This document shows positions 17,271 through 26,570 of a DNA stretch of 29,402 bases, in pieces (positions within the stretch are counted from its first letter, which is position 1; every line of letters starts with the position of its first letter). The position numbers and the translations under genes were made by a program. Origin of the DNA: DASZXJ01 sp035545895 (GTDB taxonomy: Bacteria; Planctomycetota; Phycisphaerae; Tepidisphaerales; Tepidisphaeraceae); NCBI GenBank assembly GCA_035545895.1, contig DASZXJ010000058.1, positions 1 to 29,402 of the forward strand, read 5' to 3'. A model generated the notes under the pieces. It was not told the DNA's origin. It did no database searches and saw nothing but the letters and a program-made list of their open reading frames with translations.

Positions 17271-19238
17271 TTACTCTTCAGTAAGCGTTTCGCGAACCAC
17301 TTCTTCGATGGTGGTGATGCCGTCATAAATCGCCATCAAGCCGCATTGCCGCAAGGTGCGCATGCCGCGCTTGCGGGCTTCGGCTCGCAGCACCTGCGTG
17401 CTGGCGTGCTTGACGATCATGTCGCGCATTTCATCGTCCAGAAGCATGATTTCGTAAATACCCAGCCGGCCGCGATATCCCGTGTTGTTGCAGTTTTCGC
17501 AACCCTTGCCGAAATAAAACTTCTTGCCGGCGACGTCCTCGGGCTTGAGTTCAAGCTCCATGAGCTGCTCTTCGGCGGGGGTGTACTCGGTCTTGCAGTT
17601 ATTGCAAATGCGACGAACCAGTCGCTGAGCGACAACGCCTTCCAGCGTGGCGGTAATCAGGAACGGCTCCAGGCCAAGATCAAGCAAACGCGCGATCGAG
17701 CTGGGCGCATCGTTGGTGTGCAGCGTGTTGAACACCAGGTGACCGGTCAACGACGCCTGCACGGCAATTTCAGCGGTTTCCTTGTCGCGAATTTCACCGA
17801 CGAGCACCGTGTCGGGGTCCTGTCGCAGCATGGCGCGAAGAATTCGGCCGAATGTCAGTTCGATGTCCTGACGAATCTGACACTGAATGATGCCGTCAAT
17901 GTCATATTCGATCGGGTCTTCAGCCGTAATCAGCTTGGTCGAAATATCGTTCAATTCACGCAAAGCGGAGTACAGCGTGGTCGTCTTACCCGAACCGGTC
18001 GGGCCGGTCACGACGACGATGCCGTTGGGCTTGTGAATCAACTGGCGAACGACGGACAGGTCGTCTTCGCGAAGGCCGATCTTGTCCAGGTCGAGCGCGA
18101 CGTTGCTTCGGTCGAGCACGCGCATGACGACGCTTTCACCGAACATCGTGGGCAATACGCTGACGCGAAGGTCGATCGGCTGGTTGTTGACGCTCAGTTC
18201 GATACGTCCGTCCTGCGGCAGTCGGCGCTCGGCGATGTCCAGATTCGCCATGACCTTTACGCGCGAGCTGATGGCTGCCGCGATATGGTTCGGCGGGGGC
18301 ATCATTTCGTACAGCACGCCGTCAATTCGATAACGCATCTTGAATTCGTCTTCAAACGGCTCGAAATGAATGTCCGATGCCTTGTCCTTGATGGCTTGGA
18401 GCAATACGAGGTTGATCAGTTTGCGGACGGGATTGGAATCGGCGGCGTCCTTGAGGGAATCCAGGTCGATCGATTCGCCGCGGCCTTTCAAATCCTTCAG
18501 CGAATCGTCGGTCGCCAGCTCGCCGAGCACTTCGCCGAGACTGTCGGCGGCGGCGTTGTAATGCTTGTTGATCAGCTTTTCGATTTGATCCGGATCGCCG
18601 ATCTTGGCGGTGACAGTCAGGCCCATCAATTGACGCAGATCGTCCAAGGCGCGGAAGTTTTCCTGGCTGGCCATGACGACGGTCAGCTTGCGGCCGGCTT
18701 TGTCGTAGGCGATGGGCAACACCTTGTTGGTGGTGGCAATCTGCGCGGGCACCGCGTCGATCACTTCCTTGGGGATGTTCACGCCTTCGAGATTGACCAG
18801 TTCGTACCCTTTTTGGGCGGCCAGCGCGATGTTGAGATCGACTTCCTTGACGTAGCCAAGGTCAATGAGAATTCGGCCGATGGCGCCGCCCTTTTTCTTT
18901 TGGAATTCGAGCGCTTCCTGGACCTGTTCACGGGTGACCTTGCCCATCTTGGTGAGCACCCGGCCAATGGGCCTGCCCTGAAGCTGATCGATGGGTGGCA
19001 TTCCACCTGCGCCTCCGGGGCCTGGCGCTGCCACGCCGTTGCCGCCGCCGGTGGATGCGGGCGGCTTGGCGGACGCGCCGTTGCCGCCGGGCGCTGATGG
19101 AGGGCGGACTCCTGGTGCAGAGGGCGGGCGAAGTCCCGGCGTCACGGAAGGCGGGCGCAGCGCCGGCTTGGCGGGAATCGCGCCCGCAGGCGATTTGGGA
19201 ACCGCGGATCCAGTGGTTGGCGTATTCAAACGTGACAT
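17271..19238 (-). CDS. PilB/GspE-type assembly ATPase (second copy)
   Basis: The product is 655 residues from the ATG at 19238 (GAGG eight bases upstream). A GTG at 19247 is the alternative. It is a hexameric motor that powers pilin polymerisation at the inner membrane. The first 80 residues are a disordered Pro/Ala/Gly-rich segment with three tandem RPPS-type repeats (27-51). A T2SSE N-domain follows (about 88-230). The catalytic domain has Walker A GPTGSGKTT (412-420), Asp box ITAEDPIEY (437-445), Walker B VLVGEIRD (478-485) and His box TGHLVFNTLHTND (498-510). Zinc cysteines CNNC (545-548) and CENC (580-583) are present, as in PilB/GspE. In the N-domain, PIGRVL replaces the RLGxxL of c-di-GMP-binding MshEN domains. 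Confidence 0.93.
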   Translation of the reverse strand: MSRLNTPTTGSAVPKSPAGAIPAKPALRPPSVTPGLRPPSAPGVRPPSAPGGNGASAKPPASTGGGNGVAAPGPGGAGGMPPIDQLQGRPIGRVLTKMGKVTREQVQEALEFQKKKGGAIGRILIDLGYVKEVDLNIALAAQKGYELVNLEGVNIPKEVIDAVPAQIATTNKVLPIAYDKAGRKLTVVMASQENFRALDDLRQLMGLTVTAKIGDPDQIEKLINKHYNAAADSLGEVLGELATDDSLKDLKGRGESIDLDSLKDAADSNPVRKLINLVLLQAIKDKASDIHFEPFEDEFKMRYRIDGVLYEMMPPPNHIAAAISSRVKVMANLDIAERRLPQDGRIELSVNNQPIDLRVSVLPTMFGESVVMRVLDRSNVALDLDKIGLREDDLSVVRQLIHKPNGIVVVTGPTGSGKTTTLYSALRELNDISTKLITAEDPIEYDIDGIIQCQIRQDIELTFGRILRAMLRQDPDTVLVGEIRDKETAEIAVQASLTGHLVFNTLHTNDAPSSIARLLDLGLEPFLITATLEGVVAQRLVRRICNNCKTEYTPAEEQLMELELKPEDVAGKKFYFGKGCENCNNTGYRGRLGIYEIMLLDDEMRDMIVKHASTQVLRAEARKRGMRTLRQCGLMAIYDGITTIEEVVRETLTEE

Positions 19239-19275
19239 ATCCTGCACCTCGTCTCAGTTGCGAAATTCGATTCGA

Positions 19276-20520
19276 TTACTTTTTCCCCGCCGCCGCCTGC
19301 ATCCGTGCACGATTCGCCGCCGCCTGTGCCGCCTTGTCCGCCTCGCTGCCGCCCGAGCCGGGTGGCCCGACCGGCTTGGCGCCGCCGCCCGCGGCAGCCG
19401 CTTCTTCCGCCTCGGCCATCAACGCGATATCGTCTTCCTTGTTCACCGCAACGCCCGCACGCTGCATGCGGTCGACCATGCCTCCGGGATTCTTGCTCTT
19501 GTCGATCGCTTCATCCCCGCCGATTCGACCTGCCTGGAAGTGGTACCACAGGTTGTCATCCAGCAACTGCATGCCAAATTTCTTGCCGGTCTGAATTTCC
19601 GAGTCGATGCGGAAGCTCTTGTTTTCGCGGATCAGGTTTTGAATCGAAGGGGTCACATACATGAATTCATACGCCGCCACCATGCCGTCCGTGTCGATGC
19701 GCGGGCACAGCGCCTGCGAAATGACCGCCAGCAGATTGCCCGCCAGCTGCACGCGAACCTGTTCCTGCTGATCGGTTGGGAATGCGTCGATCAGACGATT
19801 GATCGTCGAGGCAGCGCCCGACGTATGCAGCGTGCCGAACACCAGGTGGCCGGTTTCAGCGGCGGTGATGGCGGACGAAATCGTCGCCAGGTCGCGCATT
19901 TCACCGACCAGCATGCAGTCCGGGTCCTGACGCAACGCGCGTCGCAATGCTTCGGAGAAGTTCGGAACGTCCACGCCGATTTCACGCTGCACCACCACCG
20001 ATTTCTTGTGCGGGTGGTAATATTCGATCGGGTCTTCCATCGTGATGATGTGACGATCAAAGTTCTCGTTAATGTAATTGATCATGCACGCCAGCGTTGT
20101 GGTCTTGCCCGAACCGGTCGGTCCGGTCACCAGGAACAAGCCGCGCGGACGGCGGCAAATCTGCTCCGCCATTCTGGGCAGGCCGATCTGCTCGAACGTC
20201 AGAATCTTGTTCGGAATCTTTCGCAGCACCAGCGAGCAATATCCCTTTTGCTTGAAAATCGCGACGCGAAAACGCGCTTCATCGCCATACGCAAAACCGA
20301 AGTCGCCCGAGCCGGTTTCCTCATATTCCTGCTGAATTCGTTCCGGCGTGATCGACTTCATCAGCGCCACGGTGTCTTCCGGCTCAAGCACCTTGGTCTG
20401 AAGTTCTCGCAAATGCCCGTGCATGCGAAGTGTCGGCGGCTTACCCACCGCCAGATGCAAGTCCGATGCGCTGCGGCGAACCGTCGTTTCCAACAACCTG
20501 TCAATTTGAATCGTTGCCAT
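19276..20520 (-). CDS. pilT: PilT-like twitching/retraction ATPase
   Basis: The product is 414 residues. PilT-family motors depolymerise type IV pili. Visible are a short N-domain (SASDLHLAVGKPPTLRMHG, 17-35), Walker A GPTGSGKTT (133-141), Asp box ITMEDPIEY (159-167), Walker B MLVGEMRD (203-210), His box TGHLVFGTLHT (223-233) and the PilT hallmark SIQNLIRENK (292-301; usually AIRNLIREGK). It has no tetracysteine zinc site, unlike the flanking PilB/GspE proteins. The last 45 or so residues form an Ala/Gly-rich, probably disordered tail that is absent from typical 345-residue PilT. A PilT is usual for type IV pili and unusual for a pure type II secretion system, which bears on the nature of the cluster. 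No clear ribosome-binding site is present; a palindromic repeat lies just upstream. Confidence 0.92.
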   Translation of the reverse strand: MATIQIDRLLETTVRRSASDLHLAVGKPPTLRMHGHLRELQTKVLEPEDTVALMKSITPERIQQEYEETGSGDFGFAYGDEARFRVAIFKQKGYCSLVLRKIPNKILTFEQIGLPRMAEQICRRPRGLFLVTGPTGSGKTTTLACMINYINENFDRHIITMEDPIEYYHPHKKSVVVQREIGVDVPNFSEALRRALRQDPDCMLVGEMRDLATISSAITAAETGHLVFGTLHTSGAASTINRLIDAFPTDQQEQVRVQLAGNLLAVISQALCPRIDTDGMVAAYEFMYVTPSIQNLIRENKSFRIDSEIQTGKKFGMQLLDDNLWYHFQAGRIGGDEAIDKSKNPGGMVDRMQRAGVAVNKEDDIALMAEAEEAAAAGGGAKPVGPPGSGGSEADKAAQAAANRARMQAAAGKK

Positions 20521-20530
20521 ACTGCAATTT

Positions 20531-20611
20531 GTTACTGGTTACTCGTTTCTCGTTACTTGAGATTCTCGAACTTCGGGAAACACAAGTAACAATTAACAAA
20601 TAACAAGTAAC
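20531..20611. repeat. GTAAC-type inverted repeat between two ATPase genes
   Basis: Arms of 29 bases (GTTACTGGTTACTCG... at 20531-20559 and ...AACAAATAACAAGTAAC at 20583-20611) match at about 23 of 29 positions. An inner stem, TTCTCGAA/TTCGGGAA, brings them together. The element fills nearly the whole 97-base gap between the first PilB-like and the PilT-like gene. The arms are themselves made of degenerate GTAAC/GTTAC units. Confidence 0.75.
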
Positions 20612-20617
20612 CTCCTC

Positions 20618-22387
<1,770 letters not shown>

Positions 22388-22470
22388 GTTGTTTGTTCCT
22401 CGCGCGGTGGAGGGCTGGCGTGAATCGCAGGTGGGACACTGCCTTAACTGCCGCGGCCAGCTCGTTTTCT

Positions 22471-22505
22471 CCCTTGGGGCTTTACCTCGGTCCGTTTGCC
22501 CAGGG
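22471..22505 (-). promoter_or_regulatory. Hairpin in the leader of the pilB-like operon
   Basis: On the minus strand CCCTGGGC is followed by a 17-base loop and GCCCCAAGGG, giving 4+4 base pairs around a two-base bulge. The loop sides AAAC and TAAA next to GGGC/GCCC recall the core of GEMM (c-di-GMP-I) riboswitches. However, the internal GAAA-capped hairpin and the GACGC element of that family are absent. It lies between the predicted transcription start (about 22510) and the ATG (22387). I treat it as a leader structure of unknown meaning. Confidence 0.25.
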
Positions 22506-22516
22506 CCAGTCTTATA

Positions 22517-22545
22517 AGTTTACCCCTTCTGAACAGCCTCGACAA
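22517..22545 (-). promoter_or_regulatory. Predicted sigma70-type promoter of the pilus operon
   Basis: On the minus strand TTGTCG (22545-22540) and TAAACT (22522-22517) are separated by exactly 17 bases. Each matches consensus at four of six positions. The site lies in the 208-base gap upstream of the first PilB-like gene and would give a leader of about 120 bases. Confidence 0.4.
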
Positions 22546-22595
22546 CCGTTTTTTAATGTTCGCAGCGAGACAATGTGTGACTTTTTCCGCCCACT

Positions 22596-23588
22596 TCAAT
22601 TCGGGTAGTTGGGGTCCGGTGATGCGCCCGATGGCCACTTGGTCATAAAGTAGCGACGCAGCGCATTATGGGACCTGACCGACTTGTCATCATCGTTGAT
22701 GACCGCAATGAATGGCTCGACATGCCCATCCACAAATGCCGCGTTGCAGGCCGTCTCGGATTGATGCCTGAACCTCAGATTCCCCTGGTAGGGAGCGGCA
22801 TTCACCGTCGGGTCGTTCAAATTGAGGCCCGGATCGATGTTGTAATAGCTGCTCGACCCGCTCCCCAGCCGAATGGGCTGATTCTGTCCAAACTGGCCAT
22901 TTCCCACCTTCGAAAAGGGGTCCGATGGACTGAAATATCGATATTGCGGAATGGCAGCGCCTTTCCAGAATCGCTGGTCGTCGATGTCCATCCCGACCAG
23001 AAAATCGACGTCATAATCAGACGAGACGAAAATCGCCGTGTCCCAAACCAACGCCGTATCCGGCCTGAGATCATCCAGCTTGGCAGGGCGCAACTGCGCA
23101 TCGGGCGGCGAACCCATCATCAGTTCCAGGAGCGGATCAACCATAACGACCATATTCGCCGCATATCCCACGTAGTGCGGCCGAACCGCCAGTGCCTCTG
23201 GGCATTGCAAAACCTTCGAGTAGTTATACGGATCGCTTTCCGTGCTTCCGCCCTGGCCTCCGTGCGCCCATTTGCCAATCTGCGACGCCCAACTCACAAA
23301 TTCCGGATCGTTTGTCGATTCCCGCTCCCAGTCCGCGCGGGTGGTGCCCATCATTTTGCGCGGATGCGCCCAATGAAATCCGTATGGAAACACTCCCTTG
23401 TTTTCGATGGCATAGCCCCGCAATGCCGATGCGATCTCCCGCAAGTTTGCCTGGCACAGCAAATCGCGGCTTCGCCCGCGAACGTGGCCAATGACGGGCA
23501 ACGCAATGCTCAGCAAGATGGCTATGATGCCGATCACCACCAGCAATTCGACAATGGTGAACGCTTGAGTCTGCCGGCGCGTAATCAT
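22596..23588 (-). CDS. Pseudopilin of the planctomycete type with C-terminal DG motif
   Basis: The product is 330 residues. A very short leader precedes the cleavage site, MITRRQTQA|FTIVELLVVIGIIAILLSIA, with Ala at -1 and Glu at +5. The ectodomain contains the sequence CQANLREIASALRGYAIENK, typical of the 'type II secretory pathway pseudopilin' proteins abundant in Planctomycetota. Near the C-terminus, FRHQSETACNAAFVDGHVEPF-like sequence gives an H-x11-DG motif, a variant of the H-X9-DG signature of those proteins. These are often numerous stand-alone genes, and the link to the neighbouring machine is by position only. The gene is upstream of, and co-oriented with, the pilus operon, but separated from it by a 208-base gap with a likely promoter. 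Confidence 0.85.
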   Translation of the reverse strand: MITRRQTQAFTIVELLVVIGIIAILLSIALPVIGHVRGRSRDLLCQANLREIASALRGYAIENKGVFPYGFHWAHPRKMMGTTRADWERESTNDPEFVSWASQIGKWAHGGQGGSTESDPYNYSKVLQCPEALAVRPHYVGYAANMVVMVDPLLELMMGSPPDAQLRPAKLDDLRPDTALVWDTAIFVSSDYDVDFLVGMDIDDQRFWKGAAIPQYRYFSPSDPFSKVGNGQFGQNQPIRLGSGSSSYYNIDPGLNLNDPTVNAAPYQGNLRFRHQSETACNAAFVDGHVEPFIAVINDDDKSVRSHNALRRYFMTKWPSGASPDPNYPN

Positions 23589-23614
23589 TGGAACACTCGA
23601 GAAAAACTCATCTC

Positions 23615-23643
23615 ATCTTAAACCTGCATGAACACCAAGTCAT
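23615..23643 (-). promoter_or_regulatory. Predicted promoter of the stand-alone pseudopilin gene
   Basis: On the minus strand ATGACT (-35) and TAAGAT (-10) are spaced by 17 bases, each with four of six consensus matches. The start codon at 23588 would lie about 20 bases after the predicted start of transcription. Confidence 0.3.
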
Positions 23644-23661
23644 TTCCGGTTTCCATACTTG

Positions 23662-23681
23662 GCCTGCCGCATGCGGCAGGC
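23662..23681. repeat. Perfect 20-bp palindrome
   Basis: GCCTGCCGCATGCGGCAGGC is a perfect self-complementary sequence followed by TTTGTG. It lies in the divergent intergenic region upstream of the pseudopilin gene. Its composition resembles the GGCAG-type repeats in the pilin operon. It could be a protein-binding site or a small mobile-repeat remnant. Confidence 0.7.
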
Positions 23682-23686
23682 TTTGT

Positions 23687-23823
23687 GCAATAATTGGTAG
23701 TGGGTCAGTTTACAACAACGCCATTTTAGCCCCGCCACTTGCGGCGGGTTTGGCGCTCGAAAACCCGCCACAAGCGGCGGGGCTAAATGAACCAATCTCA
23801 AACCGACCCACTACCCAATAATT
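23687..23823. repeat. Nested inverted repeat (outer GTAGTGGGTC arms, inner TTTAGCCCCGCC arms)
   Basis: Outer arms (about 23687-23711 and 23800-23823) share a nearly matching TAGTGGGTC(A/G)GTTT. Inner arms (23725-23750 and 23762-23787) pair 24 of 26 bases around TTTAGCCCCGCC(A/G)CTTG with an 11-base loop. It sits between the divergent pseudopilin and exported-protein genes. The two-level architecture suggests one repeat unit inserted into, or co-evolved with, another. Confidence 0.75.
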
Positions 23824-23862
23824 CATCAGTTCCGGTCGTAAAATGTGGTATTCTTTACAACA

Positions 23863-24273
23863 ATGCGTCCATATTCCGCGCTGCTGCTATGCATGACCCT
23901 CTTGACCGCTCCGTTGGCGGCGGATGACTCCGCCGGCACGGGTACGGTCACTGGCACGATTCTCGACGCTCGAAACCGGCCCGCCGCCGATTTTGCCGTC
24001 TACCTTGTCCGCGATGAACCGGTCTCCGCGCCGCGAGGACCACTGAACGCGAGCGCGAGTCCACCGGCCGTTCAACTGCCCACTCGTCTGGCGCCTCAGA
24101 TCATCGACCGCGCTGTCACCGATGAAAACGGCAAGTTCGCGTTCCCCGTCGTGCCCGTCGGCGCTTACTTCCTTCGGGGTGGAGACAAACAAAAGGGCTT
24201 CATCTACCTCGATGTTGTGGTCAGGAAAAATCAGACCACTCAACTGGGACGGATCAAGATCGGCAAGACCTGA
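23863..24273 (+). CDS. Small exported protein with carboxypeptidase-regulatory-like domain
   Basis: The product is 136 residues from the ATG at 23863. An in-frame GTG at 23845 is less likely because it would add six residues in front of the signal peptide. A signal peptide (MRPYSALLLCMTLLTAPLA|ADDS) is followed by one beta-sandwich domain. It has the pattern GTVTGTILDARNRPAADFAV, then TDENGKFAFPVVPVGAYFL, and ends QLGRIKIGKT. That is the usual 'G.V.D..G.PV......TD..G.F....L..G.Y.L' signature of carboxypeptidase regulatory-like/transthyretin-like domains in secreted proteins. It is a lone gene, convergent with the kinase gene. The function is not known, and binding or structural roles are typical of the fold. 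Confidence 0.75.
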   Translation: MRPYSALLLCMTLLTAPLAADDSAGTGTVTGTILDARNRPAADFAVYLVRDEPVSAPRGPLNASASPPAVQLPTRLAPQIIDRAVTDENGKFAFPVVPVGAYFLRGGDKQKGFIYLDVVVRKNQTTQLGRIKIGKT

Positions 24274-24326
24274 GGTTTCCCGCAGTAGAGCCGCTGGGCT
24301 CTCGCTTGCGAATCCACTGCAAAGTT

Positions 24327-25778
24327 TTATACACCCGTCCCGCGCCAGCCGCTGGCGCCAAAGGTGTATCGCCGAGCGCCAAACTCCACCGCGCCCGGCG
24401 AAGTGCCATCCAGAAGATCCGGCATCGCACCAACCCGGCGGGAATATTCGGTCGCAATTTGCGGAATCTGCTCTCTCAATGCATCGAATCGACCGAACAC
24501 CGCCACCGTGCCGCCCGTGCCACCACCGGTGATTTTCGCTCCATACAGCCCGCTGCCCGCACCGCGGCGGCGAACCGCATCGACCAGAAAATCCACCTCA
24601 TCGACCGACAGATGACAATTATCGCGATAGCTCTCGTGCGCGCCGCACATCGCCTCACCTGCAACGGCCAGGGCGCTTTCATCACCCTTGGCCGCCGAAT
24701 GCAATGCATCGATAAATTTCAAAACCCGCTCGTTTTCTTCCACCGGATGCCGCGTCGGACCCGCCACGCGATACGTCGCATCCGGCTGAATCTTGGTCAC
24801 CGGATCATCGTGCGTCTTGTACTTTTCCAGGAATTCCGACCCGACAATCGAATCGGGAATCTCAGGCAGATATTCCTTGCGGAACTCGCTGACACCCAGC
24901 TCCGTCAGATAATCGACCGGCGAACGCCCCGTGCGGGCGCGAATGCTGTTGACGATCTTCTTGCCCATGAACGCGCCGATGCGCGTGTCGCTATATGGAT
25001 TGCCGCCCACTGAATGCCGCACCATCGAATTGATGCCGATGAAGCCTGTTCCCTTGGGAATCTCAACGTCTCCCAGCACCTTGCCCGGCCGGCAGAGAAT
25101 GTGCGTCAGTCTTCCGCGCCGGCCGCTGGTGATCGCGATCTGATCCATGATGCCGCACGGCGCGCCCACCACGTGATTTTCCGCCATCTGTCCCAGCCGC
25201 GCGATTCGGGCGGCGTCGAGCTTCAGATTCAAATAAGCGTTCAAGCAGGAGAGCGTTCCGATTTCCACCGCTGCCGAGCTGCCGATGCCCACGTTCATCG
25301 GCACGCCACTGAGCAATAACATCGAAAAACCATAAGGCACTTTCAGCGACTCTTCCTTGAAGAGCGTGAAAATGCTGCCGCCGATGTATGCCGCCCATGA
25401 AACCAGCGGATTGGACTGGCAGAGTTCACGAACTTGTGCGTAATCGCCCAAGCCGTCGCCGGACGTGAAATAGCTGAGGGGAATTCGAGTTTCGACTGGC
25501 AGGCCACGCTTGCCGGTCATTTGCATCGTTCGAATGCGCAGCGTGCTGTCGGTTCGCGCCTGAAGCGCCATGAGCATGCCGCGACCCAGCACACCTTCAC
25601 AAACATTTGAGCCGGAGTAGTCGGCAATGCCTCCCATGACGTCGAGTCGCGCGGGGACGCGCGCCACCCAGATTTCTCCGCCGGTGAAAAAACCGGCAAA
25701 ACCAGTCGGGTCGCTGTTGGGCTTGGCCAATAGTCGTTCAAATTCCTGGACTTCGTAAGGCAGTTGCTCGGGTGTCAT
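24327..25778 (-). CDS. GHMP-family sugar kinase of the L-arabinokinase (ARA1) type
   Basis: The product is 483 residues from the ATG at 25778, which overlaps the HAD stop as ATGA. GHMP motifs are RVPARLDVMGGIADYSGS (40-57; plant ARA1, from memory, has the same core), PMNVGIGSSAA (160-170, ATP loop), ENHVVGAPCGIMDQ (200-213), VRHSVGGNPYSDTRIGAFMG (253-272) and GAKITGGGTGGTV (413-425). TSPGAVEFG lies near the end. DVMGGIADYSGS replaces the NLIGEHTDY of galactokinase. Matches to the kinase half of plant L-arabinokinase are long and specific, whereas the plant N-terminal glycosyltransferase-like half is absent. The expected reaction is phosphorylation of L-arabinose at C1, but galactose or another sugar cannot be excluded. 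The gene is last in the araA-araD-HAD-kinase run. A frame extends upstream to 25958, but it is the shadow of the HAD gene. Confidence 0.85.
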   Translation of the reverse strand: MTPEQLPYEVQEFERLLAKPNSDPTGFAGFFTGGEIWVARVPARLDVMGGIADYSGSNVCEGVLGRGMLMALQARTDSTLRIRTMQMTGKRGLPVETRIPLSYFTSGDGLGDYAQVRELCQSNPLVSWAAYIGGSIFTLFKEESLKVPYGFSMLLLSGVPMNVGIGSSAAVEIGTLSCLNAYLNLKLDAARIARLGQMAENHVVGAPCGIMDQIAITSGRRGRLTHILCRPGKVLGDVEIPKGTGFIGINSMVRHSVGGNPYSDTRIGAFMGKKIVNSIRARTGRSPVDYLTELGVSEFRKEYLPEIPDSIVGSEFLEKYKTHDDPVTKIQPDATYRVAGPTRHPVEENERVLKFIDALHSAAKGDESALAVAGEAMCGAHESYRDNCHLSVDEVDFLVDAVRRRGAGSGLYGAKITGGGTGGTVAVFGRFDALREQIPQIATEYSRRVGAMPDLLDGTSPGAVEFGARRYTFGASGWRGTGV

Positions 25779-26446
25779 AATCGGGTTGCAATCAATTCTG
25801 CGACAATTTTTGGAGTCAGGTCGGACAGATGATCGACCACCACATGGGCATGCACCGCCAGTGCATCTCGTTTCGCCGTACCGGTCAGACCGATCGCCGC
25901 CATTCCCGCTCGCCGGGCGGCCTCCAATCCTACCGGAGCGTCCTCCACAACGGCGCATTTTCCTGCTTCCAACGCCAGCTTTTTGGCCGCAATCAGAAAC
26001 ACTTCGGGGTTGGGTTTGCCGTGTTTAACGTCTTTTCCGTTGACCATCGCCGAAATGAACTCGCCATGACGAATCGTCTGCTTCACCAGTTGCACATTTT
26101 CCGGAGGCCCCGAAGACCCAATCGCCAGCTTGAATCCCGCTTCGTGCAGCGATGCGATCAAATCACTCGCTCCCGCCATCTCCGGAAATTTCACGCGCAG
26201 GATATCGCGATAAGCCGATTCCTTTTCTTCATCGAACTTTCCAATCCCCGCTTCATCAAACCTGCCCGGCCACAGATGCGCGATGATGTCGCGCGATGTT
26301 CTTCCAAACGTGCGGGCGAAATCATCCTCCGTCATTTTCAGTTGGTGCTTCGCCGCCGCCCGTTGCCACGATTCCAGATGCGCTCGATAGCTGTTCACCA
26401 GCACGCCGTCTACATCGAAGATCACGCCCATTCCGTTTAGTTGCAC
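25775..26446 (-). CDS. HAD-superfamily beta-phosphoglucomutase-like phosphatase/mutase
   Basis: The product is 223 residues. I start it at the GTG at 26446 because AAGGAG lies seven bases upstream; an ATG at 26431 is the alternative. HAD motifs in order are the FDVDGVLV nucleophile loop (DxD), GSSG (motif II), KHGKPNPEVF (motif III Lys) and VVEDAPVGLEAARRAGM (motif IV). The cap region carries FGRTSRD, typical of the COG0637 group, which includes beta-phosphoglucomutase and small sugar-phosphate phosphatases. Both activities fit, and the substrate cannot be read from sequence. The gene lies between araD and the GHMP kinase and overlaps the kinase by four bases, so it is probably co-translated with it. 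Its partner role may be on a sugar-1-phosphate made by that kinase (inference). Confidence 0.82.
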   Translation of the reverse strand: MQLNGMGVIFDVDGVLVNSYRAHLESWQRAAAKHQLKMTEDDFARTFGRTSRDIIAHLWPGRFDEAGIGKFDEEKESAYRDILRVKFPEMAGASDLIASLHEAGFKLAIGSSGPPENVQLVKQTIRHGEFISAMVNGKDVKHGKPNPEVFLIAAKKLALEAGKCAVVEDAPVGLEAARRAGMAAIGLTGTAKRDALAVHAHVVVDHLSDLTPKIVAELIATRL

Positions 26447-26469
26447 GCAATCACTCCTTAATCGTTTGC

Positions 26470-26558
26470 AAGGACAAGGGGACAAGGAGAGGGGGAGACA
26501 AGGGGAATTACGGTATCCACTTTCTCCTTGTCCCCCGCTCCCCTTGTCCCCTTGTCCT
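26470..26558. repeat. GGACAAGGGG-type inverted repeat between araD and the HAD gene
   Basis: The left arm (26471-26507, AGGACAAGGGGACAAGG...) and right arm (26521-26558, ...CCTTGTCCCCTTGTCCT) are near-complementary over about 35 bases and enclose a loop of about 14 bases. The arms are low-complexity purine/pyrimidine runs built from GACAAGG units. The element fills most of the gap between the araD stop and the HAD ribosome-binding site. There is no T-run, so it is not a standard terminator. It could still stabilise or partly terminate the araAD message. Confidence 0.8.
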
Positions 26559-26570
26559 ATTTCACCTTCC

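Noticed and set aside
17346..19097. 583-codon plus-strand frame opposite the second PilB-like ATPase
   Set aside because: It is an antisense shadow created by GC-rich codon bias; all ATPase motifs lie on the minus strand.
18991..20589. 532-codon plus-strand frame opposite the PilT gene
   Set aside because: It is an antisense shadow; it is rich in His, Arg and Gln with no domain, while PilT on the other strand is unambiguous.
24287..24302. Six-bp hairpin between the convergent exported-protein and kinase genes
   Set aside because: There is no T-run on either strand, so a bidirectional terminator is not supported.
25779..25958. Upstream extension of the GHMP kinase frame
   Set aside because: It overlaps the HAD gene in another frame and is Gly/Arg/Cys-rich; the ATGA overlap and the alignment to ARA1 support 25778.
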